From the NCBI GenBank assembly GCA_937974465.1, contig CALJWY010000079.1, positions 1 to 5,635 of the forward strand: DNA of 5,635 nt, read 5' to 3'. Below the pieces are notes generated by a model. The model did no database searches and was not told the DNA's origin. It was given only the letters and a program-made list of their open reading frames with translations. Shown piece by piece: positions 1-5,635 of the stretch. A program made the translations under genes and the position numbers. Positions within the stretch are counted from its first letter, which is position 1; each line of letters opens with the position of its first letter. The stretch comes from an uncultured Lysobacterales bacterium (lineage in GTDB: Bacteria > Pseudomonadota > Gammaproteobacteria > Xanthomonadales > SZUA-36).

Positions 1-1
1 T

Positions 2-754
2 TTGGTTTATAACGAATTTGATATTGATCCGGGCAAATCAATTGAGCTGCTTGAAAAAGCGGTAACACTAAATCCGGGTAGTGTTGTTGCAAATAATTTT
101 CTCGGTGATGTGTACTTTCGTATCACCGACTTTGACAAGGCATTGAAGTATGAACTGCGGGCCGCTGAATTGGACCCATTGGGGCCGATTCATTTAACCG
201 ACCTGGCCAGCATCAGCCTGGTACAGGGTGACTACCAGGGTGCCTTGCGCTTAGCCAACCGGGCATTGGCATTGGATTCTACATTTCTTCACGCACTTAT
301 AGCGCAAACCCAGGCCTCCTATTTTTTGGGCGATACAGAGCAAATTAAGCGTGTCATAAAGGTGCTGGAAACCTTACCTGACGTCGATCCCGGCCGTGTT
401 GAGAATGTCCGCAGTCTTCAGGCTTTGGCAGAGGGCAAAAGGGAGTCGGCAAAACTATCCCTGCAGAAAAATGCCCAACCAGAAAACGCGAAAGGGGGAT
501 TTGTTTATGTCGCAGTGCAGGCAATCCAGCTGGGAGATTTTGACACCGCCGGTCAAATGTTACTGAAAGCGCTTGACGAAAAGGACGGCAGATGGATTTA
601 TCCTCTCTTCGTACACATGCCGGAACAGGCGCCAGACAGCGAGCCGTGGCAGGAATTCTGGCGTCAACCGGGCCCTCATAGAGTGGCTGAATTGAGACGG
701 GCTAACGGTTTCACGCCGCATGCAGCCACGTTTGGCAGCGGAGCCAATCCATGA
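2..754 (+). CDS. TPR-repeat protein, C-terminal part (5' end outside window); probable TolB-like/TPR membrane protein
   Basis: The reading frame is open from the left edge, so the TTG at position 2 is an internal Leu codon and not a start. The visible 250 residues are helical TPR repeats: a partial one at about 5-27 ending LEKAVTLNP, then 28-61 (ending RAAELDPLG), 62-95 (ending RALALDSTF), and weaker ones to about 195. The tail carries the family motif PWQEFWRQPG (215-224) and an ELRR segment. The part is colinear with gene B: residues 35-36 (GD) match B 409-410, and FW 219-220 matches B 596-597, an offset of 374-377. I infer a full length near 625 aa, with a membrane anchor and TolB-like domain encoded about 1.1 kb upstream of the window. 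The stop TGA (752-754) overlaps the ATG of gene B. Function is unknown; TPR arrays bind peptides or proteins. A shorter TPR-only protein cannot be excluded. Confidence 0.85.
   Translation: MVYNEFDIDPGKSIELLEKAVTLNPGSVVANNFLGDVYFRITDFDKALKYELRAAELDPLGPIHLTDLASISLVQGDYQGALRLANRALALDSTFLHALIAQTQASYFLGDTEQIKRVIKVLETLPDVDPGRVENVRSLQALAEGKRESAKLSLQKNAQPENAKGGFVYVAVQAIQLGDFDTAGQMLLKALDEKDGRWIYPLFVHMPEQAPDSEPWQEFWRQPGPHRVAELRRANGFTPHAATFGSGANP
740..754 (+). promoter_or_regulatory. Ribosome binding site and ATGA start/stop overlap of genes A and B
   Basis: GGAG at 740-743 is 7 nt upstream of the ATG at 751. The ATGA at 751-754 holds both the start of gene B and the stop of gene A, the classic arrangement for translational coupling by terminating ribosomes. 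The Shine-Dalgarno motif lies inside the last codons of gene A. Confidence 0.75.
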
Positions 755-2634
755 GCTTTTTCACCGAACTGAAACGCCGTAACGTGTTCCGCATGGGTAT
801 CGCCTATGTCGTCGTCGCGTGGGTCATATTGCAGGCTATAGACTTTGCGCTGGACATTATCTCGGCACCCAACTGGGTGATGCAGGTATTTTTCATGGCG
901 GGTGTCGCCGGTCTTCCGATCGTGCTGATTTTTGCATGGATATTCGAAATGACACCGGAGGGTATCAAGCGTGAATCCCAAATAGCCCCGGACCAGTCAG
1001 TAACCCAGAACACCGGCCGCAAGCTGGATCGCACAATCATTACCTTCCTGGCATTCGCGGTGGTCCTGTTGTTGGCTGAACGTTTCATAAGCAAGGAAGA
1101 CTCCGCACTGCCGCGAGTAACAAACGAAGCGGTTATTGAACAGGCAACTAGTGTGGAGACAGCTCCTGATACCAACCAGCGTTCGGTGGCGGTCCTGCCA
1201 TTCGTCAACATGTCCTCAGACCCCGAGCAGGAGTACTTTTCTGACGGCCTTTCTGAAGAGTTGCTCAACCGCCTGGCCCAGAATGACAGCTTGCGTGTCG
1301 CTGCCCGCACCTCGTCATTCCAGTTCAAAGGACAAAATCAGGACATCAGTGAAATCGGTGCACAATTGAAAGTTGATCATATTCTGGAAGGCAGCGTCCG
1401 CAAATCAGCTAACCGTCTGCGTATCACCGCCCAGTTGATCAAAGTGGATAGTGGTTACCACCTTTGGTCAGAGACCTATGAGCGTGAAATCGATGATGTT
1501 TTCGCCATCCAGGATGATATCTCGCTGGCCATAAGCAAGGCGCTTGAAGCAGAATTAGGTGCAACAGTACCCGGGGTTAAACAAAAGCCCACTGAAAACC
1601 TCGAGGCCTACCAGTTGTATTTGCAGGCTCGATATTTTCTGGCAAAGCGTGGTGGGGACAACATCCTCAATTCTATCGATTTGTTCAACCAAGCCACTGC
1701 GCTGGATGAAAACTTTTCCGAGGCATGGTCCGGCATGGCATTTGCCTTCGGTTTGGCACATTCTTACACACAAAAAATATCAGCCCGTGAAGCCCGGGAT
1801 AGTGGACTGGAGTCGGCCAGTAAAGCAATCCGAATAAATCCCGGCAACGCTGAAGCCTACATGGCATTGGGGCGTGCTCAGGGTCATGTGGATCTGGATA
1901 TTGCCGCTGCACTGGAAAACTTTGAAAAGGCGTTTCAACTGGCTCCAAATAACGTCGATATCATCAATATGTACGGAGATTTCCTAACCGTGATCGGTGA
2001 TTTTGAGAAATCGATCGAAATGGAAACGCGGGCAATAGAGTTAGACCCACTCGCTGCAGTCCACTACTCGGACCTGGCCTTTCTTATGCTCCTGATGAAT
2101 CGAGACGAAGATGCACTTGAGCCCGCTAAAACAGCCGCCAGGCTGGCACCAGACTCCTACGACCGCATAGATTCACTGATCATGACGCTGATTATGCTGG
2201 GCCAGTACGAGCAGGCAATAGAGACCATACACCTGGCAGAGGACAAACTGGGAGCGGACCCCGGTTACGTGAACGGTTGGTGGTGCATGTTGTATTTTCA
2301 GCAAGATGACCGCGCAAACCTCAAAGTGCAACTCGATGAACGTCTTGAGTCCCACCTGGAAACGGACGGTTTTTATCCCTATACCATGACCGCATTTTAT
2401 ACCGCATGGCTTGATGGTATTGAGGCTGCATTACCCTTGCTAGAAAAAGCGTACCAGGAGAGAGACGGCTTGCTGGTTTGGCCGGAATATTTCTACCTGC
2501 CGGAAAAAGTGAGCGATGACGCCGCCTGGACCACATTCTGGCAACAACCCGGCCTGGCTGAATTAGTAGAAACACGCCGTCAATCTGGCCCCTACAGCAA
2601 TGTTGGCCACTGGAAGGATCGTATACCGCAATGA
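751..2634 (+). CDS. Membrane-anchored TolB/FlgO-like domain protein with TPR array (gene B)
   Basis: This 627-residue protein opens MSFFTELKRRNVF. Hydrophobic segments lie at about 13-34, 43-66 and 94-110, with KRR at 8-10 before the first and the conserved motif TPEGIK (68-73) between the second and third. The positive-inside rule gives N-in and a periplasmic C-terminal region. Residues 145-265 form the TolB/FlgO-like domain: SVAVLPF at 145-151, YFSDGLSEELLN at 162-173, RTSSFQF at 186-192, ILEGS at 211-215, HLWSETY at 237-243 and FAIQDDI at 251-257. TPR-like repeats follow at about 283-317, 322-355, 366-399, 401-434, 435-468 and 470-500. The tail has WTTFWQQPG (593-601), as in gene A. The start is supported by GGAG at 740-743, 7 nt before ATG, and by the same MSFF start in C and D. 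It overlaps A and C by 4 bp each, so the three are probably cotranscribed. There is no catalytic domain. It is probably an envelope scaffold or sensor, but the role is not known. Confidence 0.93.
   Translation: MSFFTELKRRNVFRMGIAYVVVAWVILQAIDFALDIISAPNWVMQVFFMAGVAGLPIVLIFAWIFEMTPEGIKRESQIAPDQSVTQNTGRKLDRTIITFLAFAVVLLLAERFISKEDSALPRVTNEAVIEQATSVETAPDTNQRSVAVLPFVNMSSDPEQEYFSDGLSEELLNRLAQNDSLRVAARTSSFQFKGQNQDISEIGAQLKVDHILEGSVRKSANRLRITAQLIKVDSGYHLWSETYEREIDDVFAIQDDISLAISKALEAELGATVPGVKQKPTENLEAYQLYLQARYFLAKRGGDNILNSIDLFNQATALDENFSEAWSGMAFAFGLAHSYTQKISAREARDSGLESASKAIRINPGNAEAYMALGRAQGHVDLDIAAALENFEKAFQLAPNNVDIINMYGDFLTVIGDFEKSIEMETRAIELDPLAAVHYSDLAFLMLLMNRDEDALEPAKTAARLAPDSYDRIDSLIMTLIMLGQYEQAIETIHLAEDKLGADPGYVNGWWCMLYFQQDDRANLKVQLDERLESHLETDGFYPYTMTAFYTAWLDGIEAALPLLEKAYQERDGLLVWPEYFYLPEKVSDDAAWTTFWQQPGLAELVETRRQSGPYSNVGHWKDRIPQ
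2612..2634 (+). promoter_or_regulatory. Ribosome binding site and ATGA start/stop overlap of genes B and C
   Basis: The purine run GGAAGGA (2612-2618) precedes the ATG at 2631 by 12 nt, longer than the usual 5-9. The ATGA at 2631-2634 joins the stop of B to the start of C. With a poorly spaced Shine-Dalgarno motif, initiation at C probably relies on ribosomes finishing B. That is an inference from the layout. Confidence 0.6.
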
Positions 2635-4481
2635 GCTTTTTCAGCGAACTAAAACGTCGTAATGTTTTTAAGGTAGGCATCGCTTATTCCGTCGCATGCT
2701 GGCTGTTGCTCCAAATCGTTGATTTGGTGCTTGAGAATATCAACGCACCGGATTGGGTCATGCAGGTATTTATGCTGGCAATGGCCGTGGGCCTACCCAT
2801 CGCACTGATAATCGCATGGGCTTTTGAGCTGACACCTGAAGGGATCAAGCTTGAAAAAAATGTCGATCAGAGTCAATCGATTGCCAGAAACACCGGGCAC
2901 CAGTTGAATCGGGGCATTATCATGATCTTGTCGATGGCAGTTGTTCTTTTGCTCACAGATAAATTTAGGGACGAGGCGAACTGGACACTGGAACCCAAAG
3001 TTGCCGCGCCAACCAACCCGGCGAGCAGTACCGAGGCAACAGATGCTCCCAACTCCCAAACATCCATAGCCGTTCTGCCGTTCCGTGATATGAGCTCAGC
3101 CCGCGACCAAGCCTATTTCGGCGAAGGCATTGCCGAGGAATTACTCAATGCACTGGTCAAAATCAGGGGCCTGGACGTTGCATCACGAACTTCGGCTTTT
3201 TCGCTGGCAAATGAAGACCTGGATATTCCGGCAATCGCGCAACGACTGGGTGTTGCACACATACTCGAAGGCAGCATCCGGACATCAGGTCAACAAGTCA
3301 GGGTGACAGCGCAGTTGATTGATGTCAGCAAGGATGTGCACCTGTGGTCGGAAACCTACGATGGTTCATTGAATGATATTTTCAAAATACAGGATGAGAT
3401 CACCAGCAAAATAACCGCTGCCTTGAAGCTGCAACTGGGTAGCGAAAACATGGTCCCATCTGCTGAACTGCTCACCAGTAATGCAGAAGCCTATCAAATG
3501 TATCTGCAAGGCCGTCAACTTTGGCGGCAGCGAAGTGCGGTCTCATTGAGAGAGGCGCTACGGCTTTTTAACCGTGCAGTTGAACTCGACCCCGGGTTTC
3601 ACCGCGCCTGGTCAAACATGGCGGTGGCCTATGTGAACCTGCCTGACTATGATCAGTCATACAATGAAAATGAGGGCCATGAACGCGGTCTGGAGGCCGC
3701 TGAGAGGGCACTGGCCATCTATCCACAGTCCACCGAAGCACTGATCATTAAGGCCAATAACCAACATCTGTCCTGTAATATTGCCGAGGCGGCCCGCTTA
3801 TATGAAACGGCCATTGCATCCAACCCGGCAGACCCGACGGCTCACCATTGGTATGCCATATTGTTAAATGCGGCAGGTCGAACCGACCTGGGGCTTGAAC
3901 ACATCCAGACAGCAAAGCGTATTGACCCTTTAATTTCGGCCGTCATTGGAGTTGAAGCAAGTCTCTATCAAGCCATGGGCGACTACGCCCAGGCCGAGCA
4001 ATTACATCGCAACGCTGCTGCGCTCGGCATAAACAGTGGTTCCTTGCATAGCGTGGGGTTAAATTATTTGTATGCCGGAGAATATGATAAGGGTATTGCT
4101 TTGCTGAGAAATGGATGGGCAGATGAAACCCAGACACAGGCTGTAACAAGGGAATTGTTTTTGCAGGCACTTGAAAACCCGGAAAAACAGGCTGCGTTTG
4201 AACAGCATCTTGGAAAGGCGGTTGAATCAAGGACATATGAAGCCTATGACAACACGAACTATCTTATACTGCTTGGCTCAGCATACGTTTTCGATTACCA
4301 GTCTGATCTTGAATGCGCCGTTGTCGACTATACGGTTTGGGCAGACTCTTTCAGGGAACAGCGTAAAACACCAGAGTTTTTTGAACTGGTGGAGCGTGCC
4401 GGCATGGTGGAATTCTGGCGTGCATTCGGGTGGCCGGATGATTGTGAATCACTCGATCAGTCACTGGCAGAGTGCCCGTAG
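2631..4481 (+). CDS. Membrane-anchored TolB/FlgO-like domain protein with TPR array (gene C)
   Basis: This 616-residue paralogue of gene B begins MSFFSELKRRNVFKVG. Membrane segments are predicted at about 13-35, 43-66 and 94-110, and TPEGIKLEK sits at 68-76. The TolB/FlgO-like domain covers about 145-265: SIAVLPF 145-151, YFGEGIAEELLN 162-173, RTSAF 186-190, ILEGSIR 211-217, HLWSETY 238-244 and FKIQDEI 251-257. TPR-like repeats occupy about 285-322, 326-364, 366-399, 401-434, 436-466 and 470-496. The C-terminus differs from A and B: FWRAFGWPDDC (595-605), then a final ECP, the ending I recall for many members of this family. Cys605 and Cys615 could form a disulfide in the periplasm. Its first 80 residues match gene D at 62 positions and are less like B, so C and D are the closer pair. 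GGAAGGA (2612-2618) lies 12 nt before ATG, a long spacing that favours coupling to translation of B. Function is unknown. Confidence 0.93.
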   Translation: MSFFSELKRRNVFKVGIAYSVACWLLLQIVDLVLENINAPDWVMQVFMLAMAVGLPIALIIAWAFELTPEGIKLEKNVDQSQSIARNTGHQLNRGIIMILSMAVVLLLTDKFRDEANWTLEPKVAAPTNPASSTEATDAPNSQTSIAVLPFRDMSSARDQAYFGEGIAEELLNALVKIRGLDVASRTSAFSLANEDLDIPAIAQRLGVAHILEGSIRTSGQQVRVTAQLIDVSKDVHLWSETYDGSLNDIFKIQDEITSKITAALKLQLGSENMVPSAELLTSNAEAYQMYLQGRQLWRQRSAVSLREALRLFNRAVELDPGFHRAWSNMAVAYVNLPDYDQSYNENEGHERGLEAAERALAIYPQSTEALIIKANNQHLSCNIAEAARLYETAIASNPADPTAHHWYAILLNAAGRTDLGLEHIQTAKRIDPLISAVIGVEASLYQAMGDYAQAEQLHRNAAALGINSGSLHSVGLNYLYAGEYDKGIALLRNGWADETQTQAVTRELFLQALENPEKQAAFEQHLGKAVESRTYEAYDNTNYLILLGSAYVFDYQSDLECAVVDYTVWADSFREQRKTPEFFELVERAGMVEFWRAFGWPDDCESLDQSLAECP

Positions 4482-4525
4482 GATTATGTTCAGGATGAAC
4501 GGTATAAGGCGGTTGAGCATAGAAA

Positions 4526-4556
4526 TGTGCGACACGATTGTGTCAGTTTTTGCACA
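4526..4556 (+). terminator. Weak intrinsic terminator-like hairpin after gene C
   Basis: GACAC (4531-4535) and GTGTC (4540-4544) form a 5-bp stem around a 4-nt loop, followed within two bases by five T (4547-4551). An outer pair, TGTGC (4526-4530) and GCACA (4552-4556), encloses the hairpin and T run and could give an alternative structure. The site is about 50 bp after the stop of gene C. The stem is short, so termination may be partial. Confidence 0.4.
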
Positions 4557-4567
4557 CGTCAAAAACG

Positions 4568-4630
4568 GTCGTAGGGTGGGTAATTTATTACCCACGCGTA
4601 CATATGCCCAATACCACCGGTGCGTAACAA
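4568..4630 (+). repeat. 63-bp tandem repeat, copy 1 (REP-like)
   Basis: This is the first of two adjacent 63-bp direct repeats; it differs from the second at only two positions by hand alignment. It begins GTCGTAGGG. The tetranucleotide GTAG (4571-4574) precedes a perfect 9-bp stem, GTGGGTAAT (4576-4584) and ATTACCCAC (4587-4595), with a 2-nt centre. A GTAG next to a palindrome is the hallmark of REP elements mobilised by RAYT transposases. The copy ends GGTGCGTAACAA, half of the right-hand palindrome seen complete after copy 2. Confidence 0.9.
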
Positions 4631-4693
4631 GTCGTAGGGTGGGTAATTTATTACCCACGCGTACATATGCTCAATACCATCGGTGCGTAACAA
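4631..4693 (+). repeat. 63-bp tandem repeat, copy 2 (REP-like)
   Basis: This second copy follows copy 1 without a gap. Its GTAG is at 4634-4637 and its stem arms at 4639-4647 and 4650-4658. The two differences from copy 1 are both C to T, in the linker between the left and right palindromes. Near identity points to a recent duplication or to gene conversion. Confidence 0.9.
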
Positions 4694-4703
4694 GTTACGC
4701 ACC
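4682..4703 (+). repeat. Right-hand perfect palindrome of the composite element
   Basis: GGTGCGTAAC (4682-4691) and GTTACGCACC (4694-4703) are exact reverse complements separated by AA. CTAC follows at 4704-4707, the inverted GTAG. As RNA this folds into a strong hairpin with a few central bases unpaired. Copy 1 carries only the left arm (4619-4628), which shows that the duplication breakpoint falls at the centre of this palindrome. Confidence 0.85.
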
Positions 4704-4733
4704 CTACGGCGGCGGTAAATCAATTGGCAAAAA

Positions 4734-4756
4734 GGTGGATGATGAATTACCCATCC
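4734..4756 (+). repeat. Possible degraded third REP-like stem before gene D
   Basis: Aligned without gaps to the left REP stem at 4575-4597, this stretch agrees at 17 of 23 positions, including GGTGG at the left and ATTACCCA at the right. It can still fold through GGATG (4737-4741) and CATCC (4752-4756). It ends 3 nt before the GGAG of gene D, so a hairpin here might affect ribosome access. A chance match is possible in so short a sequence. Confidence 0.35.
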
Positions 4757-4759
4757 AAC

Positions 4760-4772
4760 GGAGACGTAAATG
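4760..4772 (+). promoter_or_regulatory. Ribosome binding site of gene D
   Basis: GGAG at 4760-4763 is 6 nt upstream of the ATG at 4770, a good match in sequence and spacing. It fixes the start together with the MSFF N-terminus shared by B and C. The bases before the ATG are TAA, and ATG is again followed by A, giving the same ATGA seen at the two upstream junctions. Confidence 0.7.
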
Positions 4773-5635
4773 AGCTTTTTTGAAGAACTAAAAAGAAGAA
4801 ACGTCTTCCGTGTCTGTATTGCCTACGTTGTCTCTGCCTGGGTGCTGTTACAGGTGGTCGACCTGGTGCTGGAAAACATTGCCGCACCCGAGTGGGTCAT
4901 GCAGGTTTTCATGCTGGCCATGGCTATTGGTTTCCCGGTGGCATTGCTGTTTGCCTGGGCATTCGAAATGACCCCCGAAGGCATCAAGCTCGAAAAGGAC
5001 GTTGACAAGAGCGAGTCCATCACCCGGCAGACCGGACAGAAACTCATGCGAAATACCGCAATAGCACTGGCGATTGCCGTTGTGCTGTTGCTGGTGGACA
5101 AGTTCAGCATTGAACCACAAACGGAACCATCGGCAAGCGCTGAGGCTGTTGAACAATTGGCCGTTAAGGACCTGGATTCTGAGCCAAGAGAAAAATCCAT
5201 CGCCGTACTACCCTTTGTCGACATGAGCCCTGACGGTGACCAGGCCTATTTTGCTGATGGTATTTCCGAGGAAATCCTCAACGTCCTGGTCAAAACCCAT
5301 AGCCTCAAGGTAGCGGGCAGAACCTCGTCATTCCAATTCCGTGGCCGCGACGAAGATTTGCGAGGGATTGGTGAGCAACTGGGTGTCGCACACATATTGG
5401 AAGGCTCCATTCGTAAAGCCAGTAACCGGGTGCGCATTACCGCGCAGTTGGTGACTGCCGATGACGGTTTTCACCTTTGGTCTGAAACCTACGACCGCGA
5501 GCTGACCGATATCTTTGCCATCCAGGACGAAATTGCCCGCTCCATCACCGATGCGCTGGCGATTGAACTCAACCTGGCTGACACCGAGAAAAGTCTCGTT
5601 TCTGTCAGCACCACCAACATGGAAGCCTATGATCG
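4770..5635 (+). CDS. Membrane-anchored TolB/FlgO-like domain protein, N-terminal part (gene D, 3' end outside window)
   Basis: The frame is open from ATG 4770 to the right edge, 288 codons plus 2 bases, with no stop. The translation begins MSFFEELKRRNVFRVC. Membrane segments are at about 13-35, 43-66 and 95-112, with TPEGIKLEKD at 68-77. The TolB/FlgO-like domain runs from about 142 to 265: KSIAVLPFVDMS 142-153, YFADGISEEILN 160-171, RTSSFQFRG 184-192, ILEGSIRK 209-216, HLWSETY 235-241 and FAIQDEI 249-255. The last visible residues, NMEAYD, match the start of the TPR region in B (NLEAYQ) and C (NAEAYQ), so a TPR array of roughly 330-340 residues probably follows. GGAG (4760-4763) lies 6 nt before ATG. 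Unlike A/B and B/C, this gene is separated from its neighbour by 288 bp, so it may have its own promoter or depend on read-through. Arg9-Arg10 use tandem AGA codons where B and C use CGN. Confidence 0.92.
   Translation, partial: MSFFEELKRRNVFRVCIAYVVSAWVLLQVVDLVLENIAAPEWVMQVFMLAMAIGFPVALLFAWAFEMTPEGIKLEKDVDKSESITRQTGQKLMRNTAIALAIAVVLLLVDKFSIEPQTEPSASAEAVEQLAVKDLDSEPREKSIAVLPFVDMSPDGDQAYFADGISEEILNVLVKTHSLKVAGRTSSFQFRGRDEDLRGIGEQLGVAHILEGSIRKASNRVRITAQLVTADDGFHLWSETYDRELTDIFAIQDEIARSITDALAIELNLADTEKSLVSVSTTNMEAYD

Larger units (their letters stand above)
4568..4710. repeat. BIME/MITE-like composite palindromic element
   Basis: The outer ends are imperfect inverted repeats: 4568-4584 and the reverse complement of 4694-4710 agree at 14 of 17 positions, both containing CGTAGGGTG. 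In order the element holds a left REP hairpin, a linker, a half right palindrome, a second left REP hairpin, the linker again, and a complete right palindrome ending CCTAC, which is GTAG on the other strand. Two REPs in opposite orientation define a BIME. The basic unit is probably the 80 bp of 4631-4710, with the left 63 bp duplicated. There is no coding capacity, so any movement would depend on a transposase elsewhere in the genome. It could also form stable mRNA hairpins between C and D. Confidence 0.7.
4482..4769. other. Intergenic region between genes C and D
   Basis: This 288-bp stretch is the only sizeable non-coding region in the window. From left to right it holds a small inverted repeat GTTCA-gga-TGAAC (4488-4500), a terminator-like hairpin (4526-4556), the REP/BIME-like element (4568-4710), a possible degraded repeat copy (4734-4756) and the ribosome binding site of gene D. 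I found no convincing sigma-70 -35/-10 pair: TTGGCA at 4724-4729 has no proper -10 at the right distance. Frames open across it on both strands are best explained by the 63-bp repeat period, a multiple of three, and not by genes. Confidence 0.75.

Noticed and set aside
2..4. TTG as the start of gene A
   Set aside because: The frame is open to the window edge, no ribosome binding site can be seen, and the sequence starts inside a TPR that aligns with the middle of gene B.
804..1328. A 174-codon - strand open frame opposite gene B
   Set aside because: It is antisense to the membrane anchor and TolB-like domain of gene B, which is clearly coding on the + strand by paralogue conservation. The same applies to the other antisense frames, including 4823-5224 opposite gene D.
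751..2634. Adenylate cyclase or CadC-like transcriptional regulator
   Set aside because: TolB-like plus TPR modules often occur in such proteins, but B, C and D have only membrane segments before the TolB-like domain, with no cyclase catalytic domain or winged helix.
4461..4658. A 65-codon - strand open frame over the repeat region
   Set aside because: It is another consequence of the 63-bp repeat being open in several frames. Its start lies within the repeat and there is no sign of a real protein.
4568..4693. CRISPR array
   Set aside because: The two repeats are directly adjacent with no unique spacers, and the unit contains REP-type palindromes. No cas gene is present.
4724..4752. Sigma-70 promoter for gene D using TTGGCA as -35
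   Set aside because: The best -10 at a suitable distance is ATTACC or TTACCC, a poor match, and transcription would start almost at the ribosome binding site.
4171..4773. A 200-codon + strand open frame overlapping the end of gene C and crossing the repeats
   Set aside because: It lies out of frame inside gene C for half its length and then translates the 63-bp repeat, whose period is a multiple of three, giving an artificial 21-residue repeat. It has no family resemblance, and gene C has strong homology features in its own frame.

Overview
The window looks like part of a gammaproteobacterial chromosome: mid-range GC by eye, dense genes on one strand, Shine-Dalgarno starts, and a protein family with the N-terminus MSFFxELKRRNVF that I know from marine and soil Gammaproteobacteria. 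The genus cannot be fixed from this sequence. There are no rRNA or tRNA genes, no CRISPR array and no transposase.

Layout. Four genes lie head to tail on the + strand, and all appear to be paralogues of one architecture. Gene A (2-754) is the C-terminal part of a TPR protein whose start lies upstream of the window. Gene B (751-2634, 627 aa) and gene C (2631-4481, 616 aa) are complete. Gene D (4770-5635) is cut by the right edge after 288 codons. A/B and B/C overlap by the 4 bases ATGA, so translation is probably coupled. C and D are separated by 288 bp holding a weak terminator-like hairpin (4526-4556), a REP/BIME-like palindromic element with a 63-bp tandem duplication (4568-4710), and a possible degraded further copy (4734-4756) just before the ribosome binding site of D.

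Proteins. B, C and D each have three predicted membrane segments (about residues 13-34, 43-66 and 94-112), a TolB/FlgO-like alpha/beta domain (about 145-265; the set described as COG5616-type TolB-like proteins) and, in B and C, a long TPR array to the C-terminus. By the positive-inside rule the short N-terminus is cytoplasmic and the TolB-like and TPR parts are periplasmic. No cyclase, kinase or DNA-binding domain is present, although TolB-like plus TPR modules are often fused to class III adenylate cyclase or winged-helix (CadC/ToxR-like) domains elsewhere. The biochemical role is unknown. A set of envelope scaffolds or sensors with a shared anchor and divergent TPR surfaces is the best inference.

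The most noteworthy points are the tandem expansion of this uncharacterised family, the start signature ATGAGC that supplies the stop codon of the preceding gene, and the composite palindromic repeat that splits the otherwise overlapping gene string.
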